A DNA stretch of 64,000 nucleotides from Marinomonas sp. KMM3893 (GCF_004352855.1 NZ_SJSC01000002.1:372001-436000); one strand, 5' to 3'; positions 16,757 through 26,594 are shown, counted from the stretch's first letter. Notes: a model not told the origin generated them from the letters alone. Made by a program: numbers and translations.

Positions 16757-17217
16757 TGACAGTAACACCGTCACAGAGCGATAACCAAAAGCCCAATACC
16801 GTTAATACGGTATTGGGCTTTGATTTTGGTACCACTCGAATGGGGGTTGCCATAGGGCAATCATTCACCGGGAGTGCGACGCCATTAGCGCCACTTAAGG
16901 CCAAAGAAGGCATTCCTAATTGGGATGAGATTACTAAGCTGGTTGATGAATGGAAGCCAGATGCCTTTGTTGTGGGATTGCCATTAGACATGGACGGTTC
17001 GGAAAATGAGATGTGTCAACGCGCACGTAAATTTGCCAAGCGCCTCCATGGACGCTTTAATCGCCCTTACCATATGATGGACGAGCGTTTGTCGTCCTTT
17101 GAGGCGAAAGGCCAAGTGATTGCACGCGGCGGCAATCGTAATTTTAAAGAAAATTCAGTAGATGGATTGGCTGCTCAGATGATTTTAGAAACCTGGTTTA
17201 TGGAATCGAAAGAATAG
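16756..17217 (+). CDS. ruvX: YqgF/RuvX family nuclease (pre-16S rRNA processing)
   Basis: A 153-residue RNase-H-fold protein. The conserved acidic sites are in LGFDFGTTRMGVAIGQS (first strand Asp), MMDERLSS (Glu/Arg) and NSVDGLAAQMILETW (final Asp). The family processes the 5' end of 16S rRNA in Escherichia coli (YqgF) and is also called a putative Holliday-junction resolvase. Start overlaps the yqgE stop (TAATG). The yqgE-ruvX-pyrR order is common in gammaproteobacteria. Confidence 0.92.
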   Translation: MTVTPSQSDNQKPNTVNTVLGFDFGTTRMGVAIGQSFTGSATPLAPLKAKEGIPNWDEITKLVDEWKPDAFVVGLPLDMDGSENEMCQRARKFAKRLHGRFNRPYHMMDERLSSFEAKGQVIARGGNRNFKENSVDGLAAQMILETWFMESKE

Positions 17218-17291
17218 CCGTCACCAATCAGTATGCTGGCAGGCACGAGTGGATAAAGTGTCTGTTGATTTCAATACATAGTGGAGTAGAA

Positions 17292-17789
17292 ATGAAGTTA
17301 GATTTAGAGCAATCTCTGGCGTCGATGAAGACACAGCTCACCGCGTATTGTTCGCAAAAAGGCATAACAAATCCGATCGTTGTTGGGATTCACACTGGTG
17401 GCGTTTGGGTCGCGGAGCAGTTGATGTCGGTGGTAGACACAGATGAGGCATTGGCCACGCTCGACATTACGTTTTATCGTGATGACTTCACCCGAGCGGG
17501 ATTAAACCCAAAAGTGAACCAAACACTGTTGCCAGCGATTGAAGATCGTCACGTTATTTTAGTCGACGATGTTTTGATGTCGGGCCGCACCATTCGTGCC
17601 GCCATGAACGAGATTTTTGACTTCGGTCGCCCTGCGAGCATCAGCTTGGCCATTCTCTATGATTTGGGACAGCACGAACTGCCGATTCAAGCGGATGTCA
17701 TTGGCGAGCGATTGCAACTTAATCCTGACCAAAGAGTTAAGCTATCTGGGCCGTTACCCCTTACGGTTTCTGTGATTGATGGCTATTAA
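17292..17789 (+). CDS. pyrR: PyrR, pyrimidine regulator / uracil phosphoribosyltransferase
   Basis: A 165-residue type I phosphoribosyltransferase with the PRPP-binding loop VILVDDVLMSGRTIRAAMNE. The start at 17292 has GGAG eight bases upstream; the reading at 17265 has no ribosome-binding site. In Gram-positives PyrR binds pyr mRNA and drives attenuation; in Pseudomonas its homologue precedes pyrB and its mode of action is less clear. Here it is directly upstream of pyrB across a 223-base leader that contains a hairpin, consistent with local control. Confidence 0.9.
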   Translation: MKLDLEQSLASMKTQLTAYCSQKGITNPIVVGIHTGGVWVAEQLMSVVDTDEALATLDITFYRDDFTRAGLNPKVNQTLLPAIEDRHVILVDDVLMSGRTIRAAMNEIFDFGRPASISLAILYDLGQHELPIQADVIGERLQLNPDQRVKLSGPLPLTVSVIDGY

Positions 17790-17923
17790 AGTGCTTATCA
17801 CGCTTTATTTTTTAGTCTACTCGTACGACAATTAGCAGATGGATAAGGTGGTTAGCAAACGCGGTTGAAACGCTTGAGATCACATAGAACTTTCTGGCGA
17901 GCTCACCGTTTAGCGTCACACAT

Positions 17924-17958
17924 GCCCAGTAATGGAATACTCCTTGCTGGGCATTTTC
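17924..17958 (+). promoter_or_regulatory. Hairpin in the pyrB leader (candidate attenuator)
   Basis: TGCCCAG and CTGGGCA form a 7-bp stem with a 17-base loop, immediately followed by TTTTCC. It lies 55 bases upstream of the pyrB start inside the 223-base pyrR-pyrB gap. It could be a rho-independent attenuator controlled by PyrR or by UTP-dependent transcription-translation coupling. I cannot see a clear alternative antiterminator pairing by eye. Confidence 0.45.
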
Positions 17959-18012
17959 CTATCTTACATAGAGAAAGACGATTCTGTCTTTGCAGTTTGA
18001 GGAAAGCAAACC

Positions 18013-19014
18013 ATGATGCGATCCGACCCTCGGGCATTACAGTTAAATGAACACGGTCAGCTAAAACATTTTTTAACCTTGGATGGTTTGGACAAAACCA
18101 TATTGACGGAAATCCTAGATCGAGCAGATTCGTTTCTCTCAATGGGTGAACAGTCAGTTAAAAAAGTCCCCTTGCTTCGCGGTAAAACCGTTGTAAACCT
18201 ATTTTTTGAAAACTCCACTCGTACCCGTACTACGTTCGAATTGGCCGCTAAGCGCCTGTCTGCCGACGTCATCAATCTTAATATTGAAACTTCCGCCACC
18301 TCGAAAGGGGAATCCCTTCTAGACACCCTTAAAAACCTAGAAGCGATGCAGAGTGATATGTTTATTGTGCGTCATTCAGACAGTGGTGCGGCGCACTTTA
18401 TTGCGGAACATTGCACACCGAATGTGGCGATTATTAACGCCGGCGATGGTCGCCACGCGCACCCAACTCAAGCGATGTTGGACATGCTTACGATTCGTCG
18501 CCACAAAGGCACGTTTGACGGGCTGAAAGTAGCCATCGTAGGGGACATTTTACACTCTCGCGTTGCGCGTTCTCAGCTTCATGCTTTGACGACCTTAGGG
18601 GTTGAAGAAGTGCGTTTAGTGGGGCCAAAAACCCTAGTGCCTGAGTTCTTTACCGAAATGGGCGCGACCATTTGTCATGACTTAGAAGCCGGTCTGAAAG
18701 ACGTGGATGTCGTGGTCATGTTACGCCTCCAAAAAGAACGCATGAAAGGCGCTTTATTGCCAAGCGAAGGCGAGTTCTACCGTCTATATGGTTTGACGGA
18801 AGAGTCCCTGTCATGGGCGAAGCCTGATGCCATTGTAATGCACCCAGGGCCGATTAACCGTGGTGTTGAGATTTCCTCAGAAGTCGCAGACGGCGAGCAT
18901 TCCGTTATCTTAGATCAAGTCACCAATGGCATCGCGGTGCGCATGGCGGTGCTGTCGATGGCGATGAGTGGTCAGTTGCAACGTGATGAACCGCAAACGG
19001 CAGGGGATGAATAA
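18013..19014 (+). CDS. pyrB: Aspartate carbamoyltransferase catalytic chain
   Basis: A 333-residue enzyme joining carbamoyl phosphate and aspartate, the first committed step of pyrimidine synthesis. The carbamoyl-phosphate site is [19 protein letters not shown]; the second-domain pattern [12 protein letters not shown] and [12 protein letters not shown] also fit. Start ATGATG is preceded by GAGGAAAG. It is longer than the E. coli chain (about 310), as in Pseudomonas ATCases that form a complex with PyrC'. pyrC' follows four bases after its stop. Confidence 0.95.
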   Translation: MMRSDPRALQLNEHGQLKHFLTLDGLDKTILTEILDRADSFLSMGEQSVKKVPLLRGKTVVNLFFENSTRTRTTFELAAKRLSADVINLNIETSATSKGESLLDTLKNLEAMQSDMFIVRHSDSGAAHFIAEHCTPNVAIINAGDGRHAHPTQAMLDMLTIRRHKGTFDGLKVAIVGDILHSRVARSQLHALTTLGVEEVRLVGPKTLVPEFFTEMGATICHDLEAGLKDVDVVVMLRLQKERMKGALLPSEGEFYRLYGLTEESLSWAKPDAIVMHPGPINRGVEISSEVADGEHSVILDQVTNGIAVRMAVLSMAMSGQLQRDEPQTAGDE

Positions 19015-19018
19015 GACA

Positions 19019-20296
19019 ATGAAATTACGAATTCAAAATGGTCGTGTAATCGACCCTAGCCAAGAACTAGACCGTGTCACCGATCTGTACGTAGAGAACC
19101 AGAAAATTGCGGCAATAGGCGAAGCGCCTGCAGGTTTTGAAAACGCAGAAGTGATTGACGCAAAAGGGCTTTGGGTATTGCCTGGGCTGGTGGATCTGGC
19201 CGTGGCGTTGCGTGAGCCTGGATTGACTCAAAAGGGCAGTATTGCCACCGAAGGTCGTGCGGCAGTGTCTGGAGGCGTCACCACCTTGGTGTGCCCGCCT
19301 GATACCAACCCTATTGTAGACACGCCTGCGGTCGCGGCCTTGATTCAAGACAAAGCCGATGACGCTGGCATGGCGAATGTTTTCCCACTTGGTGCCTTGA
19401 CCCAAGGTTTGGACGGCGCGCATTTGAGCAACATGGTATCGCTAACGGACGCAGGTTGCGTCGCCTTATCGAACCATCGTCGTCCGATGGCAAGCACTAA
19501 GGTGCTGTCGCGAGCCTTAGAATACGCCGCCACCCACGATCTATTGGTGGTCTTCCACCCAGACGAAGGCAGTTTGTCGGAAGGCGGTTGTGCGCATGAA
19601 GGCTTGATGTCTACCATGCACGGTTTAGCGGGCATCCCTGAGACGGCAGAAACCATCGCCTTGATGCGTGACTTGCTGTTGGTCGAGAAAACCGGCGTAC
19701 GAGCCCACTTTGCTCGCTTGTCTTGTGCGAAATCGGTTGAAATGGTGGCCGATGCCAGAGCGTCTGGTTTGGATGTGACGGCCGATGTGGCAGTGCACAA
19801 CTTATTGCTCAGCGATCAGGTGCTTAACCAGTTTAATGGTCACTACCATGTGCTGCCGCCATTGCGCAGTGAAGGCGACCGTTTGACCTTGATTGAAGGC
19901 GTCAAAGCCGGTGTGATCAGTGCAATTTGTTCTGATCATCAGCCCCACGAGAAAATGGCAAAAATCGCGCCGTTTGCCGCCACTGAGCCGGGTATGGCGA
20001 ATGTCGAAATACTGTTGTCGCTTGCTATGCAGTTGATGGATGAAGGGGATCTAGACCTGTCTACTGTGCTGTCTTCTTTAACCTGCGGCCCTGCCTCTTG
20101 CTTTGGCTTGGAAGCCGGTACCTTATCGGTGGGCAGTTTTGCAGACTTTGTGTTGTTTGATAGCACGGCCCAATGGCAGTGGACCATGGAAAATCGTAAA
20201 ACCAAAGGCCAAAACTCGCCTTATTTAGGGGAGCATTTCACCGGTCGTATTATGTCGACCTTTATTTCTGGGCAGCGAGTCTACCAGTTGGTGTAA
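19019..20296 (+). CDS. pyrC': Dihydroorotase-like, catalytically inactive ATCase partner PyrC'
   Basis: A 425-residue amidohydrolase of the dihydroorotase family. The metal-binding HxH after beta-strand 1 is lost: LPGLVDLAVALREPG has Ala61 and Ala63 where active enzymes have DxHxHxREPG. Other parts of the fold remain (GVTTLVCPPDTNPIVD, ICSDHQPHEK, TCGPASCFGLEAGTL). In Pseudomonas such PyrC' subunits are structural, required to assemble active aspartate carbamoyltransferase, and a separate active pyrC exists elsewhere. The ATG at 19019 gives the family start; an ATG at 19007 overlaps pyrB. Confidence 0.92.
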   Translation: MKLRIQNGRVIDPSQELDRVTDLYVENQKIAAIGEAPAGFENAEVIDAKGLWVLPGLVDLAVALREPGLTQKGSIATEGRAAVSGGVTTLVCPPDTNPIVDTPAVAALIQDKADDAGMANVFPLGALTQGLDGAHLSNMVSLTDAGCVALSNHRRPMASTKVLSRALEYAATHDLLVVFHPDEGSLSEGGCAHEGLMSTMHGLAGIPETAETIALMRDLLLVEKTGVRAHFARLSCAKSVEMVADARASGLDVTADVAVHNLLLSDQVLNQFNGHYHVLPPLRSEGDRLTLIEGVKAGVISAICSDHQPHEKMAKIAPFAATEPGMANVEILLSLAMQLMDEGDLDLSTVLSSLTCGPASCFGLEAGTLSVGSFADFVLFDSTAQWQWTMENRKTKGQNSPYLGEHFTGRIMSTFISGQRVYQLV

Positions 20297-20319
20297 TCAT
20301 CATTGGCTTGATAATCACT

Positions 20320-20358
20320 AGGGCAAAGCTAGAAATCGTCTAAGGCTTTGCCCTATTT
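20320..20358 (+). terminator. Terminator after pyrC'
   Basis: A perfect 10-bp stem (AGGGCAAAGC / GCTTTGCCCT) with a 15-base loop begins 24 bases past the pyrC' stop, followed by ATTTGATT. The weak T-tract suggests partial termination, separating the pyr operon from the next gene. Confidence 0.65.
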
Positions 20359-20432
20359 GATTGTTTAGTCTTTACTTTTATAATCGACTCGTTAATCTGA
20401 TTATTCAGTATCTACTATTTTGGTTCATCTAC

Positions 20433-21527
20433 ATGGCGTCTGATGTTTTACCGCTCGATATTCAAGAATTACAAACTCGACTTGCTCAGAGTGAAAAAGA
20501 ACGTGAGTTATTAAAGTGTCGGGATTCTGACACGGCTCGACGTTTACGCTCTATCGCAGAGGGTAAATCTGTCTCGTTTTTTTGGGACGAAGTACTCAAA
20601 GATTGCAAAGCCATCTTACCGGATGCGTATGTAACCTTGTTGACGAGAGCGGAGGGGCAAGAATGGGCCCTAATGCGTCATGATGACATTAATACTCAGT
20701 TATTAACCCCAAACAGCAGTGCTGTTAAGCTGCCCGCTTCGTTAAATACTTTTTCTCAAAGTCCGTCTTGTCCGATCCGACAAGAAAGCAACATACAGCA
20801 CGCTTCTGACTGGGCGATATGGCACGCCTTTCTAGCCGCCAATAATTTCACTGACGCCGTCATGCTGAACATCAATGAGCCGCACAGTGGGGCGTACCTC
20901 ATGCTGGTGTTACAACATGAGATGCCACCGCTTGATGATGTTAAACACTTGATTTTAAAAGGCAGTGTTGAGCTTATCGAAGCCGCCGCCTTGCGTGAAT
21001 ACACAGATCAGCTGTTGTTAGAGAAAGGGCACTTTGACCCACAAACCCATCTTTTAAGAGCGTTCAGTTTTAAGCAAAGTTTTTCGATGGTATTGAAAGA
21101 CTCGCGCCGTCATTTTATGCGCGTCGCACTCATCTCTCTTAAGCTGCGCGGCACACTGACCTCCCACGATGACGCACAATTAAAAGACATTGCCGGCAAG
21201 ATACAAACCGCCGTTCGCGACAACGACCTAGTGGCGTATTACGGTGATGGGGAATTTGTGATGGGGGTCTGTATTCGTAACATGCAAGATGCCGAAGTGG
21301 TTGCCAGTAAACTGATTAAGGCTATTTCTGCTCCCGGCAGCGAGTCTAATCGACTGACGAAAGACGGCGTTCGCATTGGCATTGCGTACTACCCTGAGCA
21401 TTCTTCGCTAGACGATCTACACCGTGCCGCCGAATACGCGGCCAATTCAGTGCCAGACGTGTTTGGCTATCGTATCGAATTTCATGGTGCTATTTATACC
21501 ACCAGTACAGAGTTCTATACCTTTTAG
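20433..21527 (+). CDS. GGDEF-like protein with degenerate active site
   Basis: A 364-residue protein. Residues 1-40 are a short coiled coil (IQELQTRLAQSEKERELLK), about 45-190 resemble a GAF-like domain, and about 200-355 a diguanylate-cyclase fold (DPQTHLLRAFSFKQSFSMVL, VALISLKLRG, DNDLVAYYGDGEFVMGV, VRIGIAYYPEHS). The catalytic loop is GDGEF (271-275) instead of GGDEF, and the first metal-binding Asp of beta-1 is absent (VALISLKLRG). It is therefore unlikely to make c-di-GMP and may instead bind a nucleotide or act as a signalling scaffold. The start is uncertain: no strong ribosome-binding site; an in-frame TTG at 20361 would add a hydrophobic 24-residue lead. Confidence 0.65.
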   Translation: MASDVLPLDIQELQTRLAQSEKERELLKCRDSDTARRLRSIAEGKSVSFFWDEVLKDCKAILPDAYVTLLTRAEGQEWALMRHDDINTQLLTPNSSAVKLPASLNTFSQSPSCPIRQESNIQHASDWAIWHAFLAANNFTDAVMLNINEPHSGAYLMLVLQHEMPPLDDVKHLILKGSVELIEAAALREYTDQLLLEKGHFDPQTHLLRAFSFKQSFSMVLKDSRRHFMRVALISLKLRGTLTSHDDAQLKDIAGKIQTAVRDNDLVAYYGDGEFVMGVCIRNMQDAEVVASKLIKAISAPGSESNRLTKDGVRIGIAYYPEHSSLDDLHRAAEYAANSVPDVFGYRIEFHGAIYTTSTEFYTF

Positions 21528-21568
21528 TGTGTTATTGACGATCTGATAAGAATGTTATGATCCCTTGC

Positions 21569-21602
21569 GGCTTTTTTACTGTCCGGTAAAAAGGCCTTTT
21601 GG
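21569..21602 (+). terminator. Terminator before yggS
   Basis: GGCTTTTTTAC pairs with GTAAAAAGGCC around TCCG, followed by TTTT. It lies between the degenerate GGDEF gene and yggS and separates the two transcripts. Confidence 0.65.
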
Positions 21603-21647
21603 CTATTCTTTATTTACCTTACCGATAACAAAGGAGCGCAAGCTGCT

Positions 21648-22343
21648 ATGAGTATAGAAGCCAATCTATCTCAAGTTACTCAGCAAATTACGGATTTTAC
21701 ACGCCGTTATCATCGTCAAGATAACAGCGTGCGTTTGCTTGCCGTGAGCAAAACAAAACCTCTGCAAGCGCTAGAAGAAGCTTATCAGGCTGGGCAGCGC
21801 TTATTTGGTGAGAATTACGTGCAAGAGGCGGTTGAAAAGCGTCAGGCATTGGCGCATTTAAGTGACATCGAGTGGCACTTTATTGGGCCAATTCAGTCTA
21901 ATAAATCGCGCTTGATTGCCCAAAACATGGACTGGGTTCACACCATAGATCGTGAGAAAATAGCCCTGCGCTTGAATGAGCAGCGACCAGAAGGTAGCCC
22001 ACCGTTAAACGTGTGTATTCAAGTCAATATCAGCGGCGAAGCAAGCAAGTCTGGTATTGCACTGAGTGACGTGCCTGCTATGGCATCCTTGATTCACTCG
22101 CTGGCGAATCTTCGTTTGCGTGGCCTAATGGCGATCCCTGCGCCACAAGAAGACGAACAAGCACAAAAAGAGGTTTATGCGCCATTGCATCAAACCTTCC
22201 TTGAATTAGCCGCGACTGATAGCATGATAGACACATTGTCGATTGGTATGTCTGGTGATTTATCCGCCGCGATTGCGTCGGGCAGTACCCTGGTTCGCGT
22301 GGGCACCGCTATCTTTGGCGCACGGGACTATACGACAGCATAA
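21648..22343 (+). CDS. yggS: PLP homeostasis protein YggS
   Basis: A 231-residue PLPBP/YggS protein, a single-domain fold-type III PLP carrier without known enzymatic activity that balances vitamin B6 and amino-acid pools. The PLP lysine lies in LLAVSKTKPLQ; GENYVQEAVEKR, WHFIGPIQSNK and LSIGMSGDLSAAIASGSTLVRVG (phosphate-binding) are family hallmarks. AGGAG lies 11 bases upstream. First gene of the yggS-proC-yggT group, an order widespread in proteobacteria. Confidence 0.94.
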   Translation: MSIEANLSQVTQQITDFTRRYHRQDNSVRLLAVSKTKPLQALEEAYQAGQRLFGENYVQEAVEKRQALAHLSDIEWHFIGPIQSNKSRLIAQNMDWVHTIDREKIALRLNEQRPEGSPPLNVCIQVNISGEASKSGIALSDVPAMASLIHSLANLRLRGLMAIPAPQEDEQAQKEVYAPLHQTFLELAATDSMIDTLSIGMSGDLSAAIASGSTLVRVGTAIFGARDYTTA

Positions 22344-22367
22344 TACGAACGATACGACGGCATAATA
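22330..22367 (+). repeat. 16-bp near-perfect direct repeat at the yggS stop
   Basis: ATACGACAGCATAATA (22330-22345, containing the yggS stop) is repeated as ATACGACGGCATAATA at 22352-22367, one mismatch, 22-bp period. It looks like a small tandem duplication of the gene's 3' end. Confidence 0.6.
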
Positions 22368-22445
22368 TGAGTGTCCGCGTAGTGATTTTACAAAGAGGGC
22401 GGTCGCAATGTTAACCGTCACCTCATACATAGATTAGGATATGAA

Positions 22446-23273
22446 ATGAAACCAAGTATTGCCTTTATTGGCGTTGGTAATATGGCGAGTGCCATTATCG
22501 GCGGTATGATTGAAGCGGGTTATCCAGCTGAAAAAATCATGGGAACCTCTCGCACCGCAGAGAAACGAGAAAAATACAGCGCGGCATTCGGCATCGAAAT
22601 GTTCGCCGACAATAATGACGCCGTGGCAAAAGCAGATTCTGTTGTTTTATGTGTGAAGCCCGCTCAAATTCAAGGTGTCATTGAAGGCTTTGCTGATCAG
22701 GTTCGCCCCGATCAGATCTTTCTCTCAGTGGCCGCCGGTGTGGAATTGGCAGCCATTGAAAAATGGCTAAAACAGCCAGTCGCCGTGGTAAGAAGTATGC
22801 CCAATACGCCGTCACAAGTCGGTGCTGGTATGTCTGGTTTGATCGCTAACGCACACACCAGTGATGAACAAAAAACATGGGTGTCTGATGTGTTTGCCAG
22901 TATTGGCGACTCAGTATGGGTGGATGATGAAGCGCATATGCATACGGTTACCGCCTTGTCTGGCAGTGCGCCGGCTTACTTTTTCCGCTTTTTAGAAGCC
23001 ATGATTAAAAGTGGTCAAGCGCAAGGTTTGAGTGAAGAAGCTTGTACTCGTCTGGCGTCATACACCATGTTGGGTGCCGCTAAAATGGTCACAGAGTTGG
23101 ATGAGCCAATCAGTCAATTGCGTCAAAACATTACCTCACCAAAGGGCACCACAGAACAGGCATTGTTGTCGTTTGAGGCGTCTAATATTGACAAGGTAGT
23201 GGACGATGCAATGACGGCTTGTGCCAATCGTTCCAAACAGCTTGCTAGCCAGTTTTCTGGTCAAATTGATTAA
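22446..23273 (+). CDS. proC: Pyrroline-5-carboxylate reductase
   Basis: A 275-residue NAD(P)H-dependent enzyme for the last step of proline synthesis. The Rossmann motif is AFIGVGNMASAIIGGMI at the N-terminus. VVRSMPNTPSQVGAGMSGLIA and the C-terminal signature region (ALSGSAPAYFFRFLEAM and ITSPKGTTEQAL) identify ProC. It stands between yggS and yggT in a conserved operon. Confidence 0.95.
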   Translation: MKPSIAFIGVGNMASAIIGGMIEAGYPAEKIMGTSRTAEKREKYSAAFGIEMFADNNDAVAKADSVVLCVKPAQIQGVIEGFADQVRPDQIFLSVAAGVELAAIEKWLKQPVAVVRSMPNTPSQVGAGMSGLIANAHTSDEQKTWVSDVFASIGDSVWVDDEAHMHTVTALSGSAPAYFFRFLEAMIKSGQAQGLSEEACTRLASYTMLGAAKMVTELDEPISQLRQNITSPKGTTEQALLSFEASNIDKVVDDAMTACANRSKQLASQFSGQID

Positions 23274-23287
23274 CTAGGACTTTTTCC

Positions 23288-23830
23288 ATGACGTCAGATC
23301 CATTTGTTTTTTTGATCAAAACCATCGCGAACCTGTACTTGTTCGTTGTTTTATTGCGCTTGGTATTGCAGTTTAGCCGTGCGGATTTTTATAACCCTAT
23401 CAGTCAGGGTATTGTGAAAGCCACAAGCCCATTGCTGTTGCCTTTGCGCAAGGTTATTCCACCTATTGGACGCTTAGACACCTCGTGTCTTGTGCTTGCT
23501 CTAGCGGTACAGCTATTAACAACGGTCATTATTTTTATGATGGCCGGTTTTAGTGCAACACCGGCGCATTATGCGATTTTTACCGTGGTTGGGACTCTGT
23601 ATCACCTATTGGATTTGTACTTCTGGGCATTGCTGATTTCGGTGATTCTAAGCTGGGTTGCACCAGGGGCGAGTCATCCGGGGGCTATGTTGGTTGGACA
23701 GATCACCGCACCCTTGTATAAAGCGTGTCATCGCGTCATTCCGACCTTGGGTGGTTTGGATTTATCGCCTATATTTCTCTTTCTGGCGATCTCCTTGCTG
23801 AAGCAGTTTTTAGCGCCATACGCGATATAA
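23288..23830 (+). CDS. yggT: YggT family membrane protein
   Basis: A 180-residue inner-membrane protein with two YggT repeats, each two helices followed by a conserved polar loop (RADFYNPISQGIVKATSPLLLPLRKVIP and LVGQITAPLYKACHRVIPTLGGLDLSPIFLFL). It follows proC by 14 bases. The function is not firmly known; links to osmotic or K+ stress have been proposed. Confidence 0.9.
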   Translation: MTSDPFVFLIKTIANLYLFVVLLRLVLQFSRADFYNPISQGIVKATSPLLLPLRKVIPPIGRLDTSCLVLALAVQLLTTVIIFMMAGFSATPAHYAIFTVVGTLYHLLDLYFWALLISVILSWVAPGASHPGAMLVGQITAPLYKACHRVIPTLGGLDLSPIFLFLAISLLKQFLAPYAI

Positions 23831-23952
23831 CAAGTATAGATTAGTGGTATACACATTACTCATGTTAGTAATGGTATCCGTGAATTGAGAAAGGGGGCGT
23901 ATTCCTATATGATGCGACCCCTCAATGGGAATACAAAGTGGATAGTAAATAA

Positions 23953-24495
<543 letters not shown>

Positions 24496-24541
24496 GTTGT
24501 CTTGATCCTGCAAGGGCTGCCTTGTAGATCGTTAGGAGTGA

Positions 24542-24796
<255 letters not shown>

Positions 24797-24811
24797 TCAA
24801 GGTGTTACTTG

Positions 24812-24841
24812 AAAAAGCGAGGCAAATGCCTCGCTTTTTTT
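24812..24841 (+). terminator. Terminator after the ferredoxin gene
   Basis: AGCGAGGC / GCCTCGCT stem with a short AAAT loop, preceded by AAAA and followed by seven T residues. It is a strong rho-independent terminator, and the A-tract may make it work for the convergent channel gene too. Confidence 0.9.
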
Positions 24842-24890
24842 ATGCTTAAAAAGCACCTCTTATGAAGGCGTGATGTAAGCCAGCGGCACG

Positions 24891-25997
24891 CTATAGGTTA
24901 AAGTAGCCATAGAGCTGCGCTTTGCTGGGTAACACTTGTTTGTCGCCTACTAGCAATATGAGAGAGCGTGCAGAGACTTTTTCTGTGGTGGAAGGGTGGG
25001 TAATAATGTCCCCATTATTGTTCTCAAATCCCAATGCCGTTCCCACATTGTGTTGAATCAATTTGGTGACAATGTCAGCCCAAGTGAATCCTTCCAATTG
25101 AATATCGACACGAATAGTGTGGTCCCCTTCGTAACGAAATAAATTCTCCAAGACTTGTTCTGTGCCTGGCGCGATCAAGGAACGCACCAGCATCTCTGGG
25201 TACGCCCGTACCGGACGAATCACCGCATTGGCGCCGACTTCTCGAAACCGCGAACGGTTGTTGTCATCGATGGCCTCAGCCAAGATAAAGGCCGATGAAC
25301 GCAAGGTTTTGATTCTGTGCAAGGTGTCGAAAGTGACGCTGTCAGAGTGCGATGCCTGATAATCCGGACACAAGACAATGATGTACTTGGCCTTGTCTGC
25401 GCCTGCGGACAGCAGCATGCCATTGGTGGTTGCGTCGCCAGTTTGATGCACCACACCCAAAGAACGCAGCTTCAACGGCAAGCCTTCTGGAAAATCTGGG
25501 GTGAGAATCTGAATGGGAATGTCTGCCAACTCAGGTGTGTTCGCCACCTGTGTGATGAGCAAATCAAGGTACCTGTCGGCATCGTATTTGGGGGTATTAA
25601 TGATGAGCAAATGATCTTGCATAGCATTCCACTCCATGCGGCCTTTAATGCGCATTTCTTTGCGTGTTATTCGTAGCTCAATGTAATCACTGGCTATTTG
25701 GGCTAACAGGGTGATGCCCATGCAGTAAATGAGCACAATGGTGGACAGTTGCCCCCAAAAGGTGGCGGCCGATATGTCTCCATAGCCAGTGGTACTGGCA
25801 GAAGTCATGGTCAGCCAAAACGCTTGCCACCAATTGAGGTCTTCAAAGAACACCATCGCGATCGAGTGCATTCCAATAACAAGCAAGAGCAAGAGGACGC
25901 GCTTTCTTAAGTCTTGTTTATCATGAAGGTAGACTTCGCTACGATACCGGTATCGGTTATTTTTATTGCGTCTGATAAGTAAGCTAAGCGAATTCAT
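24891..25997 (-). CDS. Two-helix potassium channel with TrkA-N (RCK-like) domain
   Basis: A 368-residue protein. After a basic N-terminus come helix 1 (RVLLLLLVIGMHSIAMVFF), the pore helix and the selectivity filter TTGYGD (69-74), and helix 2 (IVLIYCMGITLLAQI). From about residue 128 a cytosolic Rossmann-like TrkA-N region follows (HLLIINTPKYDADRYLDLL, GDATTNGMLLSAGADKAKYIIVLCPD). The filter makes K+ selectivity nearly certain; the nucleotide-binding glycine motif is degenerate (INTPKYDADR), so NAD control may be lost. It starts 15 bases after the trmL stop, so the two are co-transcribed. Confidence 0.88.
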   Translation of the reverse strand: MNSLSLLIRRNKNNRYRYRSEVYLHDKQDLRKRVLLLLLVIGMHSIAMVFFEDLNWWQAFWLTMTSASTTGYGDISAATFWGQLSTIVLIYCMGITLLAQIASDYIELRITRKEMRIKGRMEWNAMQDHLLIINTPKYDADRYLDLLITQVANTPELADIPIQILTPDFPEGLPLKLRSLGVVHQTGDATTNGMLLSAGADKAKYIIVLCPDYQASHSDSVTFDTLHRIKTLRSSAFILAEAIDDNNRSRFREVGANAVIRPVRAYPEMLVRSLIAPGTEQVLENLFRYEGDHTIRVDIQLEGFTWADIVTKLIQHNVGTALGFENNNGDIITHPSTTEKVSARSLILLVGDKQVLPSKAQLYGYFNL

Positions 25998-26012
25998 CCT
26001 GCTCCTGCTTTA

Positions 26013-26486
26013 TTATTGCTCGCCAGCCGGCATTTGATAGCCAAGCTGACGCCATGATTCATAGACCATCACGGCAACTGTGTTAGACAGATTTAAACTG
26101 CGCGAGTTAGCTTGCATCGGTAAACGTAAGCGCTGCTCTTTTGGTAGCGCTTCAATAAACTCAGCAGGCAAGCCACGTGTCTCAGGCCCAAATACCAGCA
26201 CATCGTTGGCTTTAAACGCCGCTTCACTGTGAGGGCGACTGCCTTTCGTGGTGAGCGCGTAAATCGTGCCTATGTCATTCTGGTCAACAAATGCCTGAAA
26301 GTCTGGGTAGCGCTTCAGGCGCGCAAATTCATGGTAATCCAACCCAGCTCGGCGCAGCTTCTTATCTTCTAGATCAAAGCCTAATGGCTCAATCAAATGA
26401 AGCTGGTAGCCGGTATTCGCGCATAGGCGAATCACGTTGCCGGTATTAGGTGGAATCTCAGGTTGGTACAAAACAATATGAAGCAT
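26013..26486 (-). CDS. trmL: tRNA (cytidine/uridine-34-2'-O)-methyltransferase TrmL
   Basis: A 157-residue SPOUT methyltransferase acting on the wobble base of tRNA-Leu isoacceptors. The trefoil-knot motifs are [32 protein letters not shown] and [23 protein letters not shown] near-perfect AAGGAGAT box precedes the ATG. It is divergent from the tRNA-Phe genes, separated by 119 bases. Confidence 0.95.
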   Translation of the reverse strand: MLHIVLYQPEIPPNTGNVIRLCANTGYQLHLIEPLGFDLEDKKLRRAGLDYHEFARLKRYPDFQAFVDQNDIGTIYALTTKGSRPHSEAAFKANDVLVFGPETRGLPAEFIEALPKEQRLRLPMQANSRSLNLSNTVAVMVYESWRQLGYQMPAGEQ

Positions 26487-26566
26487 TTTTTATCTCCTTG
26501 ATATGAGGAGATAATAACAGACCTAAGCGCATCTCTAAGTTTTTATTAAAAATTTTAAAAAAACTA

Positions 26567-26594
26567 TTGACGAACAATGAGACTCATCTATAAT
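26567..26594 (+). promoter_or_regulatory. Promoter of the tRNA-Phe genes
   Basis: TTGACG (-35, 26567-26572), a 16-base spacer and a perfect TATAAT (-10, 26589-26594), followed by a GC-rich ACGCCGC discriminator typical of stringently controlled stable-RNA promoters. The A/T-rich run just upstream could be an UP element. Confidence 0.82.
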
